A stretch of DNA of 64,000 bases from UBA830 sp002295635 (GTDB lineage: Bacteria > Pseudomonadota > Alphaproteobacteria > MPNO01 > UBA830): the NCBI GenBank assembly GCA_002295635.1, contig DBHK01000003.1, positions 107,477-171,476 of the forward strand, read 5' to 3'. The notes under the pieces are model-generated. The model was not told the DNA's origin. It did no database searches and saw only the letters and a program-made list of their open reading frames with translations. The position numbers and the translations under genes are program-made. Below, one piece after another: positions 33,457 through 42,845 of this stretch (position 1 is its first letter; every line of letters starts with the position of its first letter).

Positions 33457-34709
33457 TATCCAACCTCGCTGAAAGGGAGATAATCCACCATGGTGCCGGT
33501 TTTCAGACTAGTCAAATCCTCAGGTAGTTCGACTAGACCGTCGGCCGCAACCATCGAAGTAAGGATCCCCGCACCGTCGTGCGGAAACTTGTGAACTACT
33601 GGCGTACCGTCATGATCATATCCGAGGCTCACCCGAAGCCATTCGCGCCGTCCCAGTTTCTTTCTCATATTAAAGCCTGATCGAACACGGTATATGTTTG
33701 GATTGACGGTCGTACAGCCTCCAAGGCGTAGGATTGCCGGCCTCGCAAATCGCATAAACGTTACTAGGACAGCAACCGGGTTACCCGGCAGACCCAGAAA
33801 AGGAACAACACCGATCTGACCAAGTGCAAGGGGCCGGCCCGGACGAATAGCGAGCTTCCAGAAATGTAAGTGCCCCAATGTATCAATCGCGTTTCGTACG
33901 TGATCTTCTTCACCTGTCGAGACGCCGCCGGAAGAGATGATTAGGTCGTGGCCATCGGTAGCACCTTCTAGTGTATCGCGAATGATATTGTAATCATCGG
34001 GCAGGATACCTAGATCGCTTACCTCGCAGCCTAGCCGTTCAAGCGCAGTTGCCAATGAGTATCGGTTGGCATCGTAGATACATCCTGGAGGTAATTCGTC
34101 ACCAGTGTCACGCAACTCATTACCTGTCGAGAACAAGGCCACTCGTACCCGATCGTAGACCGGCAATTCGACGCACCCGATGGAAGATGCTAGACCGATT
34201 TCTTGGGGTCTTAGTCGTGTGCCGGCAGTTAAGATTGTGTCACCCATTTCTATATCTTCTCCGGCGAAACGTCGGTTTGCACCGTATTTGATCCCCGGTG
34301 GGATGGTGACCTCATCACCATCCTCGCGGCAGTCTTCTTGCATTAGAACTGTGTCTGCATTTGGCGGCATAGCGGCGCCTGTGAATATCCGAATTGCTTC
34401 ACCCCCGGCGAGCATATGCATAGGTCTATCGCCCGCCGCAACACGACCAGTGACTATAAGACGAGTGTAACCATCATGAATAAGATCTTCGAAGCGTACG
34501 GCGTATCCGTCCACGGCAGCGTTATCGTGTGGCGGCACTGACATGTGTGATTTGAGGTCTTTGGCTAACACGCGCCCTTCGGCGTCGCGTAACCTAACGT
34601 CGGTTGATCCCACGACTATGTCGAGCCGATCTGAGAGCATCTTCAGTGCTTCGTCCGATCTCATTAGCTCGCCGCCAAAAGCGAAACAATCATCGGATAA
34701 TTGCGCCAT
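33456..34709 (-). CDS. moeA: Molybdopterin molybdenumtransferase MoeA
   Basis: The protein of about 417 residues shows MSVPPHDNAAVDGYAVR, IFTGAAMPPNADTVLMQED, LFSTGNEL, SSGGVSTGEEDHV and PVVPFLGLPGNPVAV-type motifs (here GVVPFLGLPGNPVAV). It inserts molybdate into adenylylated molybdopterin. I start at ATG 34709 (MAQLSDDCFAFGG), one base after the mobB stop. The longer frame to 34769 would overlap mobB. Confidence 0.93.
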   Translation of the reverse strand: MAQLSDDCFAFGGELMRSDEALKMLSDRLDIVVGSTDVRLRDAEGRVLAKDLKSHMSVPPHDNAAVDGYAVRFEDLIHDGYTRLIVTGRVAAGDRPMHMLAGGEAIRIFTGAAMPPNADTVLMQEDCREDGDEVTIPPGIKYGANRRFAGEDIEMGDTILTAGTRLRPQEIGLASSIGCVELPVYDRVRVALFSTGNELRDTGDELPPGCIYDANRYSLATALERLGCEVSDLGILPDDYNIIRDTLEGATDGHDLIISSGGVSTGEEDHVRNAIDTLGHLHFWKLAIRPGRPLALGQIGVVPFLGLPGNPVAVLVTFMRFARPAILRLGGCTTVNPNIYRVRSGFNMRKKLGRREWLRVSLGYDHDGTPVVHKFPHDGAGILTSMVAADGLVELPEDLTSLKTGTMVDYLPFSEVG

Positions 34710-34710
34710 G

Positions 34711-35250
34711 TCAGGGTTCTCCCGGCACCCGGGAAGTGAGGGCGCAACTGTTAAGGATGAAATCAGCAATGGCTGAGTTATCGTTTAAGTCTAATACAGG
34801 AAGACTCGTATCCGGTATAATTCCATCTGAGGCTAAAGCGATGATTGAATCATTGGCGGCACAGATAAGGTTCGTCCCCATGGACGGTCGGTGTACCTCG
34901 ATTTTCATGTGATTATCGTTTTTGAAGCCTTCCACCAGAACAATATCTACTGGCGATATCCGTCCTAACAACTCATCGAGAGAAGGTTCTCTGATCTCTC
35001 GATTTTCGTGCATTATAGCCCAGCGTTTTTCAGACGCTATCAAGACCTCAGCAGCCCCGGCGCTTCGGTGCTCGTATGAATCCTTGCCGGGCGTATCGAT
35101 ATCGAATGCATGATGCGCATGTTTGATGGTTGCAACTCGCAGCCCACGGTCCCGAAACTCCGGTATAAGGCGAATAATAAGTGATGTCTTGCCGCTACCG
35201 CTCCAGCCGGTAATACCGATCACATTGTGTGAATGAAGATGAAAGGTCAT
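34711..35250 (-). CDS. mobB: Molybdopterin-guanine dinucleotide biosynthesis adapter MobB
   Basis: The 179-residue P-loop protein has GITGWSGSGKTSLI (Walker A near residue 12) and the MobB motifs TIKHAHHAFDIDTPGKDSY and DIVLVEGFKN. It helps MobA attach GMP to molybdopterin. mobA itself is not in this window. It overlaps pgsA by ATGA. Confidence 0.92.
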   Translation of the reverse strand: MTFHLHSHNVIGITGWSGSGKTSLIIRLIPEFRDRGLRVATIKHAHHAFDIDTPGKDSYEHRSAGAAEVLIASEKRWAIMHENREIREPSLDELLGRISPVDIVLVEGFKNDNHMKIEVHRPSMGTNLICAANDSIIALASDGIIPDTSLPVLDLNDNSAIADFILNSCALTSRVPGEP

Positions 35251-35837
35251 GGTGTTTCTGACCTACCGATAGTTCGTAGACCAGCACGTAGATATTTGAA
35301 TCCGGTGATGAATGTAATTAATGCTGCTATCCATAATCCTAATTCGCCAATCAGCCGAATAGGAATTATTTCTGGAATCGTAGGATGGGATGCATCGCCT
35401 ATAATCAGGAATCCGATAGCTATCATCTGAACAGTCGTTTTCCACTTGGCGAGCCTACTGACTGGCAGGCTGACTGCGAAGACTGCAAGAAATTCGCGCA
35501 GGCCGGATACCAAAATTTCACGACATAGGATCATCACGGCGGGGATGACGACGGCTCCGGAAATCTGTTTGAACGCCACCATCATCAGTAAAGCGGTCGC
35601 GACTAGCAATTTATCAGCCACCGGGTCGAGAAACCTACCGAATTCTGACAATTGGCCGTGGCGACGCGCTAAATAACCATCGAAGAAATCGGTAAACGCC
35701 GCGAACACAAAAAGTATAAGCGAAATCCATTGTCCAGTTGCGGTTTCCAAAAAGAACAGTGCCACGAATATCGGAATCACCGCGACCCGGGACATTGTCA
35801 GGATATTTGGTAACGTAATTATCATCGGACGTGACAT
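35247..35837 (-). CDS. pgsA: CDP-diacylglycerol--glycerol-3-phosphate 3-phosphatidyltransferase
   Basis: The 196-residue integral membrane protein has the CDP-alcohol phosphotransferase signature in FTDFFDGYLARRHGQLSEFG followed by RFLDPVADKLL (pattern DG-AR-G-D-D, about residues 50-80). Several hydrophobic helices are visible. It makes phosphatidylglycerophosphate. The uvrC-pgsA order is conserved in many Alpha- and Gammaproteobacteria. Confidence 0.94.
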   Translation of the reverse strand: MSRPMIITLPNILTMSRVAVIPIFVALFFLETATGQWISLILFVFAAFTDFFDGYLARRHGQLSEFGRFLDPVADKLLVATALLMMVAFKQISGAVVIPAVMILCREILVSGLREFLAVFAVSLPVSRLAKWKTTVQMIAIGFLIIGDASHPTIPEIIPIRLIGELGLWIAALITFITGFKYLRAGLRTIGRSETP

Positions 35838-35866
35838 TTAGCAGATTTCTGTCAAAAGCGGGAAGA

Positions 35867-37738
35867 TTACCCATCCACTCGGAAGTGATCGTATACCCTT
35901 TGCGCAACAGTTCGACTGATACCATTGACTGCCTCAAGATCAGACAAGCCCGCGTGGGCGATACTAGCTGCTGATCCAAAATGATTTAATAAAGCACGTT
36001 TTCGTTTAATGCCGATACCGGGAATTTCGTCGATGACCGAACGAAAGGTATTTTTCCCGCGACGCGCGCGGTGGCCGCCTACGGCAAAGCGATGTGCTTC
36101 ATCTCGCAGACGCTGCATGAAATACAGAACTGGATCTTGGACTGGCAGGGTGAATGGCTCGCGTCCTGGTACGTAGAATCGTTCGCGCCCTGCATTGCGA
36201 TCTGGTCCCTTGGCGATCGCAGCGATAGGCTGGTCGGGAATGCCAAGTTCGTCCAGTACGTCCATAGCGATGGATAGCTGACCTCTCCCGCCGTCGAGTA
36301 GGATGAGATCGGGCCAAATGCTGCCTTCTCTGTTTGGATCCTCTTTTAGTGCACGGGACAGACGACGGGTCAACACTTCGCGGGTCATAGCGTAGTCGTC
36401 GCCGGGTTCCGCTTCATGATTTTTTATATTGAACCTGCGGTATGCTTTCTTTTCGAAGCCGTCGTAACCCGACACAATCATGACACCGAGTGGGTTGGTC
36501 CCGGAAATATGGCTATTATCGTATACCTCGATGCGTTTTGGGGGCTCCTCAAGATCAAGCAAATCCGCGACACCTTCCAGCAGCTTTAGCTGCGATGCGC
36601 TTTCCGAAAGTCGACGGGCAAGCGCATCGTTGGCATTCCGTATTGCGTTATTGATCACCGCCCTGCGGCTGCCGCGCCGCGGCAGTGAAATTTCAACCTT
36701 GCGCCCAGCCCGGATCCCTAGAGCCTCCTGAACAAGAATCTGATTAGGTAACTCGTGACTAATCAGAACGAGCTTCGGTGGTTCCTTACCCGAATAGAAC
36801 TGGCCAATGAAAGCCTCTAATACTCTGTCTACAGATATCGTCTTGGCATGATTAGGAAAGTAGGTCCGGGTCCCGTAGTTCTGGCCCGATCGAAAGAAAA
36901 AGATTTGTATACATGTAAGACCCCCGTTCTGGGATGCAGCAATAATATCTGCGTCGGCAATCGACCCAACATTGATCTCTTGGTGAGCCTGGATCTGAGT
37001 CAATGCGCGTATTCGATCTCTGTAAATGGCAGCAGTTTCGTAGTCCCTTACCTCGCTCGCGTCCTCCATTTTTTTTGAGAGTGTATGTTGAACATCACGA
37101 CTATGGCCAGTGAGAAAGGCCCTAGCTTGGTCCACGATCTCGCTGTATTCTTGACGACTGATCAGACCAACGCAGGGTGCGGTGCAGCGATTAATCTGGT
37201 ATTGTAAGCATGGGCGATTACGTCCTGAGAAAATACTGTCGGTACAACTTCTGAGCGGGAATACCTTCTGCAACGTGTTAATTGTACGGTTAACCGCGCT
37301 TGCCGATGCGAAGGGGCCGAAATAGTCACCATCTCGTTTCCGCGCGCCACGGTGTTTTATTAGCTGAGCCCAATCGGATTCCGTCCGTAATAGGATAAAT
37401 GGAAATGACTTGTCGTCGCGTAACAAGATATTGTAGCGGGGGCGCAACTTCTTAATCAGATTGCTCTCAAGAAGAAGCGCTTCGGCCTCAGTATTAGTGC
37501 TTACGACCTCCAAGTCTGCGGTGTGTTCGACCATTACCCGGATACGTTTAGACAGGCCTTGTGGCCGAGTGTAGGAGTTCACTCGCTTGCGCAGGCTTTT
37601 AGCCTTACCTATGTACAAAGGTACCCCAGATGCATCGATCATGCGGTATACGCCTGGTCCGGCGGGTAGATGTTTCAACAGTGACGAAATCAGCGCGGCA
37701 CCGGATAGGTTAGAACGGAGAATTGGTTTTACTGACAT
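35867..37738 (-). CDS. uvrC: Excinuclease ABC subunit C
   Basis: The 623-residue protein has the GIY-YIG nuclease domain at the N-terminus (GPGVYRMIDASG, then YIGKAKSLRKRV), the UvrB-binding UVR motif (KKMEDASEVRDYETAAIYRD), the RNase H-like C-terminal nuclease (DNSHISG, LILLDGGRGQL) and a terminal helix-hairpin-helix (IPGIGIKRKRALLNHFGS). It makes the dual incisions with UvrB, which is encoded at 40503-42644. Confidence 0.96.
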   Translation of the reverse strand: MSVKPILRSNLSGAALISSLLKHLPAGPGVYRMIDASGVPLYIGKAKSLRKRVNSYTRPQGLSKRIRVMVEHTADLEVVSTNTEAEALLLESNLIKKLRPRYNILLRDDKSFPFILLRTESDWAQLIKHRGARKRDGDYFGPFASASAVNRTINTLQKVFPLRSCTDSIFSGRNRPCLQYQINRCTAPCVGLISRQEYSEIVDQARAFLTGHSRDVQHTLSKKMEDASEVRDYETAAIYRDRIRALTQIQAHQEINVGSIADADIIAASQNGGLTCIQIFFFRSGQNYGTRTYFPNHAKTISVDRVLEAFIGQFYSGKEPPKLVLISHELPNQILVQEALGIRAGRKVEISLPRRGSRRAVINNAIRNANDALARRLSESASQLKLLEGVADLLDLEEPPKRIEVYDNSHISGTNPLGVMIVSGYDGFEKKAYRRFNIKNHEAEPGDDYAMTREVLTRRLSRALKEDPNREGSIWPDLILLDGGRGQLSIAMDVLDELGIPDQPIAAIAKGPDRNAGRERFYVPGREPFTLPVQDPVLYFMQRLRDEAHRFAVGGHRARRGKNTFRSVIDEIPGIGIKRKRALLNHFGSAASIAHAGLSDLEAVNGISRTVAQRVYDHFRVDG

Positions 37739-38109
37739 GCCGATATATTAACCTGATTCATCGATGCCTAGTGAAAGTTGGAACCGTACCCGCCAGTATG
37801 CCAGGTAAATCTAACAACTTTATCCACGGATTCTGTGGATAAAGTTGTTCAAAAACCACTCCACAAGGTAATTGGACCTAATAAACCTATCCCTTTATAA
37901 ATCTATCCCTTTATTCCCAAAATACTGACGACTTTAAATACTTTAAGATATTGTTATTATTATATATTTTTATATACGAAGTAATGAATATGTAAAAATC
38001 ACTTATCTGATCTTGCGTTTATTTGGATCTCTATGTGCTACCCGCAATGTGTAAAACTCCCTTTTAAGGTACGTCCAAATGCTATAACGGTTTTTACTTC
38101 AAACATTAA
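37739..38109. other. 371-bp AT-rich intergenic region without a gene; possible origin-like or regulatory DNA
   Basis: No coding frame is credible here. From 5' to 3' it holds the 15-bp DnaA-box palindrome listed separately, two direct copies of CTATCCCTTTAT (37887-37898 and 37903-37914, period 16), and a strongly AT-rich stretch at about 37915-38010. An origin-like layout (DnaA boxes plus an easily melted AT-rich element) is possible. The gene context (folB/uvrC) is not one of the known alphaproteobacterial oriC contexts. Confidence 0.35.
37813..37849. promoter_or_regulatory. 15-bp palindrome made of two inverted DnaA boxes
   Basis: AACAACTTTATCCAC (37813-37827) and GTGGATAAAGTTGTT (37835-37849) are perfect inverted copies around GGATTCT. 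The right arm contains TTATCCACA on the minus strand, the perfect DnaA consensus. The left arm contains TTATCCACG, one mismatch. On the minus strand the hairpin lies 260 bp downstream of folB and is followed by TTAGATTT, so a weak folB terminator is the main alternative. Confidence 0.5.
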
Positions 38110-38511
38110 TTATAATGGTCGATTTATCTCTATACCGACGCTTGCGGCATCTGCAAAAACGTCCAGTTTTTCTACCCGAACTTTGACAGATTGCACGGAT
38201 GGTTCACGAAGACACAGATCGGCCAAGCGTTCGGCTAGTGTCTCAACCAAATTTACATGTCCAGACGCGGCCAATTCCCTGACTTTTACAATCAACTCCT
38301 CGTAGCAAAGCACGTTTGAGAGGCGGTCGTCGATCGGCTCGGAGGATTCTAGCACTGTCAGATCTAAGTTTATCCGGACACTCTGGGAACCGTCCCGTTC
38401 GTGCCGGTGCACGCCAATCAGGCAGTCGAGCACAAGATCATTAATAAATACGCGTCGAGTTGAGACAATTGATCTATTGGTGGAATGTGTAGGGAGAGGG
38501 TTAGCGGCCAT
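38110..38511 (-). CDS. folB: Dihydroneopterin aldolase family protein
   Basis: A protein of about 133 residues with FINDLVLDCLIGVHRHERDG, the FolB start of the tunnelling fold, then CYEELIVKVRELAASGHVNLVETLAERLAD. It fits the family, which converts dihydroneopterin to hydroxymethyldihydropterin. I start at ATG 38511 (MAANPLPTHS), 12 bp after the SDR stop. The frame extends to 38640 only by overlapping that gene. With FolP (27832) and the FolM-like SDR it suggests folate/pterin metabolism. Confidence 0.9.
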   Translation of the reverse strand: MAANPLPTHSTNRSIVSTRRVFINDLVLDCLIGVHRHERDGSQSVRINLDLTVLESSEPIDDRLSNVLCYEELIVKVRELAASGHVNLVETLAERLADLCLREPSVQSVKVRVEKLDVFADAASVGIEINRPL

Positions 38512-38522
38512 TTTACCCGTTT

Positions 38523-39293
38523 CTATTCCGTTATTGGAGGAGACCCTGGATCCGGAAGATCCCAGCCCAAGTGTTGGCCACCATCGAGAAAAATAAGTTG
38601 CCCTGTCATCGAAGTGGTGGAGAGGATGTAGCGTACGCAATCGGCAATCTCGATGACCGGCGCACCCTGACCTAAGGGCATGCGTGATGCCTGCAGGCTA
38701 AACTGTTCGTTACTCTGTCGCGGACTGGGCAGAACTGGCCCGGGGCCTATCGCGTTGACACGGATACTGGGGGCAAGCGTCAACGCGAGGCTCTGGGTCA
38801 GGTTCCATAAACCTGTCTTACTGATGGTGTACGATAGGAAATCCGGGGAAATTTTGTCGACGCGCTGATCGACGATGTTAACTATATTGCCCTCGGCGCC
38901 AATCGGAAGGGCAGCGGCGAAGGTTTGAGACAAACACAACGGTGCCCAGAGGTTTACATTCATATGGGTTTGCCACGAAGCGCGGGTGACAGAATGTAGA
39001 TCATCGCGTTCAAATATCGAAGCATTGTTAATCAGACAGGTCACGGGTCCGTGTACTGCTGCCTGGCTGATCATGCCTTGGACCGCGCGATCATCACTGA
39101 GGTCGGCTCCGACGACGTAGGCATTCGCGTTTAGATTATTGAGGTCATCGCAAAGAGCGTTCGCCGCGCCCGATGACTGGAAGTAGTGGATTCCCACTGT
39201 CCAGCCGTCTGCAGACATAGCAGAGGCGATTGCGGCGCCTATACGCTGTGCGGCACCCGTTATAAGGACATTACCCTTCGAAGATATAGTCAT
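38523..39293 (-). CDS. SDR family oxidoreductase, FolM/pteridine reductase-like
   Basis: The 256-residue short-chain dehydrogenase has the cofactor motif ITGAAQRIGAAIA. The arginine in this loop is typical of NADPH-using pteridine reductases (PTR1/FolM). It also has NNASIF, YTISKTGLW (catalytic Tyr and Lys), GPGPVLPSPRQSNEQF and the terminal LDGGQHLGW. It lies directly upstream of folB on the same strand. Dihydromonapterin or dihydrobiopterin/folate reduction is inferred from the motif and the coupling. Substrate proof would need biochemistry. Confidence 0.75.
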   Translation of the reverse strand: MTISSKGNVLITGAAQRIGAAIASAMSADGWTVGIHYFQSSGAANALCDDLNNLNANAYVVGADLSDDRAVQGMISQAAVHGPVTCLINNASIFERDDLHSVTRASWQTHMNVNLWAPLCLSQTFAAALPIGAEGNIVNIVDQRVDKISPDFLSYTISKTGLWNLTQSLALTLAPSIRVNAIGPGPVLPSPRQSNEQFSLQASRMPLGQGAPVIEIADCVRYILSTTSMTGQLIFLDGGQHLGWDLPDPGSPPITE

Positions 39294-39338
39294 ATGTCAA
39301 AGATGCTTGAAGAAAGTCGGCGTTTCAAGTCGCCAAAA

Positions 39339-40307
39339 TCAAATTGTCATACCTCCCAAGACTGTATACTGAGCTCCAACAAAACATATGTATCCGCAAA
39401 GAAATAACAAACCTAATAAGCGGTAAAATTTCTGCCCACTCAAGAGGAACGGTAGTAGGATCGCTGTGGCCAATAGAAGGATCCAGAGATCGAAGCTGAC
39501 GATCTTTTCCGAGAAGGGTAACGGCACCAGCAAAGCCGTAATACCCGTGATTCCGAAAAGGTTGAAGAGATTGCTGCCTAGGATATTCCCAATGCAAACA
39601 TCCGAGTGTCCACGATAAGCGGCTACTATAGAGGCCGAAAGTTCCGGCAGAGAAGTCCCCAAAGCGAAGACGGTGAGGCCGATTACTTCCTTCGGTACGC
39701 CCAAGGCCATAGCTAAGGTGATCGCAGCCGTGACTAGGAGTTCTGCACCAACTACAAGTAAGATAAGGCCGGCTATTATGAGACCGCAGATGCTAACTGT
39801 GCTTAGTTTGACGATTTCTACTCCAGTGACCTCTTCGGCGCCCATATCTACCGCCAATTGGTTTGCCGTTTGATCGCGCCATACAGAGAACCCAATATAG
39901 GCTATGAGAATAAAAATCATTGCGATGCCATGCCATTGGGCGATATGGCCAGTCATCCCGAGACATACGAAAGTAAGCGTCACCGCGCCCATGGCTAGGG
40001 CATCGCGCCTCACTGCTTTTGGATGAACAGAGAAAGGAGCAATTAGCACAGCGACTCCAAGGATGAGAAATATATTGGCGATGTTGCTGCCGATAACATT
40101 ACCGACTGCAAGCCCGGGTGAGCCTGCGAGGCCCGCATTGACGCTAACCACCATCTCCGGAAGCGAGGTGCCGAGCCCAACGACAGTAAGACCCACAATC
40201 AAAGGGGAAACCCCAAGCCGCCGCGCGAGTGCTATCGAGCCACGAACGACCGATTCACCGCCTAACAGTAGCAGTGTAAAACCGGCGATGATGAGGACAT
40301 ATGTCAT
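39339..40307 (-). CDS. Calcium/sodium antiporter (CaCA family, YrbG-like)
   Basis: The 322-residue membrane protein has two homologous halves of five helices each. The alpha repeats are seen as GLTVVGLGTSLPEMVVSV with GNVIGSNIANIFLILG, and GLTVFALGTSLPELSASI with GNILGSNLFNLFGITG. The Gly-Asn-Ile-x-Gly-Ser-Asn motifs form the cation site. It exchanges cations, typically Ca2+ for Na+ or K+, across the inner membrane. Confidence 0.93.
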   Translation of the reverse strand: MTYVLIIAGFTLLLLGGESVVRGSIALARRLGVSPLIVGLTVVGLGTSLPEMVVSVNAGLAGSPGLAVGNVIGSNIANIFLILGVAVLIAPFSVHPKAVRRDALAMGAVTLTFVCLGMTGHIAQWHGIAMIFILIAYIGFSVWRDQTANQLAVDMGAEEVTGVEIVKLSTVSICGLIIAGLILLVVGAELLVTAAITLAMALGVPKEVIGLTVFALGTSLPELSASIVAAYRGHSDVCIGNILGSNLFNLFGITGITALLVPLPFSEKIVSFDLWILLLATAILLPFLLSGQKFYRLLGLLFLCGYICFVGAQYTVLGGMTI

Positions 40308-40502
40308 TGGGAAGAATAAATCAGCAAGTCTCGATAAGGCTAAGAAACCGAGCGACAGGCTTTAGGTAGCATGAGGCTCTCTTGTATTCCAGCAACAGCT
40401 TCTGTCACCCTCGTATTCAACACGAATTCTGTAGGTGATAGATTCTCCTCAGGTCCAAATAACATTAAGTATAGACTACAAACAATCATCTAAGGTGCCA
40501 CT

Positions 40503-42644
40503 TCAATTATCCACGGTTCTGCGCTCTTTCTTTGATTTCCCTGGCTTACGGTTTCGAACGGTTCTCTTGGCGGCGTCGATACGGGCCTGTAGCCGACGGG
40601 GCCCAGTAGGCACGCCAAGTTCGACGTTCTCAAGGCGGTGGATTTCATCTCGCAACCGTGCGGCCTCCTCGAATTCTAAATTGGCTGCCGCCGTGCGCAT
40701 TCGTTCATCGAGATCTTTGAGATAGGCCTGAAGATTGTTACCGACTAAATTTCCAGTTTCTTTATCCCCGGTATCGACCGTAAGAGAATCCTGCGAATAT
40801 ACACTTTCGAGGATATCTGATATTCCCTTCTTAACACTTTCCGGAGTGATTCCCTTGACGGCATTGTATTCCTGTTGTTTTTCGCGACGGCGATTGGTCT
40901 CTTCGATCGCATATTTCAAAGATTCAGTCATATTGTCCGCGTATAAAATAACACGGCCGTCAATATTTCGGGCCGCTCGGCCGATAGTCTGAACCAAAGA
41001 AGTCCGCGAACGCAGAAACCCTTCCTTGTCGGCGTCGAGAATCGCGACAAGTGCACATTCGGGGATATCGAGTCCCTCCCGTAATAGGTTGATACCAACT
41101 AAGACGTCGAATGCTCCGAGCCGCAGGTCTCGGATGATTTCAATCCGTTCCAAGGTATCGATATCCGAGTGCAGATAGCGCACGCGTATACCTACTTCTT
41201 GCATGTATTCGGTCAGGTCCTCCGCCATGCGCTTGGTTAGAGTAGTAACCAGCGTCCGTTGACCCTTCTTGGCGCAACCAACGCATTCGCCAAGTAGGTC
41301 GTCCACTTGGTTTGTTACCGGCCGTATGATGCATACCGGATCTATCAAACCGGTAGGGCGGATGATTTGTTCGACGAAGACGCCACTGGTTCGTTCCAGT
41401 TCCCAAGTCCCTGGTGTTGCCGACACGTATACCGTCTGTGGCCGCATTGCATCCCATTCCTCAAATTTGAGGGGCCGATTGTCAACGCAGGACGGGAGGC
41501 GGAAGCCAAATTCTGCTAGCGTCGACTTGCGGTTGAAGTCACCTTTGAACATACCTCCGACCTGAGGGACAGTGACATGTGACTCGTCAACGATCAGTAG
41601 GGCATCGTCGGGTATATACTCAAACAGCGTGGGCGGCGGTTCGCCGGGCGCTCGGCCTGTGAGAAAGCGTGAATAGTTCTCGATACCCGAGCAATGCCCG
41701 GTGGTTTCCAGCATTTCCAAATCGAAATTGGTTCGCTGTTCAAGACGCTGGGCCTCGAGCAGCTTATTTCTGGCTTCAAATTCAGCCAAACGTTCCTTTA
41801 GTTCTGCCCGGATCAGCCCGATAGCTTGTTGAACTGTCGGGCGCGGAGTAACGTAGTGCGAATTCGCGTAAATCGTTATTTTTTCCAACTCCGCCACCCG
41901 CTCACCTGTCAGTGGATCGAATTCTTTAATTTCTTCTATCTCGTCGCCGAAGAACGAAAGCCGCCATGCGCGATCTTCGTAATGTGCGGGGAAAATCTCA
42001 ACACTATCGCCGCGTACCCGAAAGGCGCCGCGTATGAAGTTCTGGTCATTTCGACGGTACTGCAATGATACAAATCGTTGGAGTAAATCGCCGATTTCTA
42101 CAGTATTTCCCACTCTTAGAGGGATGGTCATCGATTGATATGACTCCAGGCTACCGATACCATAAATACATGACACACTTGCGACGATTACTACGTCTCT
42201 ACGCTCTAGTAATGCACGAGTTGCAGCATGACGCATACGGTCGATCTGCTCATTGATCGATGCATCCTTTTCAATATAGGTATCGGATCGAGGAACATAA
42301 GCTTCCGGCTGATAGTAATCATAGTAGGATACAAAATACTCGACAGCGTTATTTGGAAAGAACGACTTCATTTCTCCGTAGAGTTGCGCCGCGAGTGTTT
42401 TGTTCGGTGCCAGAACGATAGTGGGCCGACCGATTTCTTGGATCACATGCGCCATTGTGAATGTCTTACCTGAACCGGTGACGCCTAGCAGAACCTGGTC
42501 CTTCTCTTTAGCGTTAATCCCCTCTAGAAGTTTGGCGATAGCGACGGGCTGATCTCCGGCAGGCGTGAAATCGGATATGATCTCGAACGCCCTGCTTTTA
42601 TGCTGTTTTGGCAGACTGGGTTTGGGCGATATACTATCAGACAT
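40503..42644 (-). CDS. uvrB: Excinuclease ABC subunit B
   Basis: The 713-residue helicase-like protein has Walker A GVTGSGKT, the beta-hairpin region around YYDYYQPEAYVPRSDTYIEK, Walker B LLIVDESHV, motif VI SLVQTIGRAARN and the C-terminal UVR domain (LDERMRTAAANLEFEEAARL). It verifies damage handed over by UvrA and recruits UvrC. The C-terminal tail after the UVR domain is very basic. uvrA is not in this window. Confidence 0.97.
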   Translation of the reverse strand: MSDSISPKPSLPKQHKSRAFEIISDFTPAGDQPVAIAKLLEGINAKEKDQVLLGVTGSGKTFTMAHVIQEIGRPTIVLAPNKTLAAQLYGEMKSFFPNNAVEYFVSYYDYYQPEAYVPRSDTYIEKDASINEQIDRMRHAATRALLERRDVVIVASVSCIYGIGSLESYQSMTIPLRVGNTVEIGDLLQRFVSLQYRRNDQNFIRGAFRVRGDSVEIFPAHYEDRAWRLSFFGDEIEEIKEFDPLTGERVAELEKITIYANSHYVTPRPTVQQAIGLIRAELKERLAEFEARNKLLEAQRLEQRTNFDLEMLETTGHCSGIENYSRFLTGRAPGEPPPTLFEYIPDDALLIVDESHVTVPQVGGMFKGDFNRKSTLAEFGFRLPSCVDNRPLKFEEWDAMRPQTVYVSATPGTWELERTSGVFVEQIIRPTGLIDPVCIIRPVTNQVDDLLGECVGCAKKGQRTLVTTLTKRMAEDLTEYMQEVGIRVRYLHSDIDTLERIEIIRDLRLGAFDVLVGINLLREGLDIPECALVAILDADKEGFLRSRTSLVQTIGRAARNIDGRVILYADNMTESLKYAIEETNRRREKQQEYNAVKGITPESVKKGISDILESVYSQDSLTVDTGDKETGNLVGNNLQAYLKDLDERMRTAAANLEFEEAARLRDEIHRLENVELGVPTGPRRLQARIDAAKRTVRNRKPGKSKKERRTVDN

Positions 42645-42845
42645 GCTATTTTATATGGTCAGGGTGGCGGACGAATTCTAGTTGAAGTGTTCCTATTGTA
42701 GTCGGTGGGTAGTTAATTATTTTATGTTTTCCTCCGGGACCCGGTCGGAACTTTTCTTCGGTATCTTGGGTCCAAGCTACAAATTTTTGAAATTATCTTT
42801 ATACTCCTGATACCTAGGATTCGCGTTTGCTTCGCCAGAAAAATT

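Noticed and set aside
37930..37946. CtrA-like site (TTAA-N5-TTAA) in the folB-uvrC spacer
   Set aside because: The CtrA consensus requires a 7-bp spacer. The match is expected by chance in AT-rich DNA.
40503..40516. TTATCCACG DnaA-like box at the end of uvrB
   Set aside because: It is a single mismatch box within the uvrB C-terminal codons and stop, without a partner or AT-rich DNA nearby.
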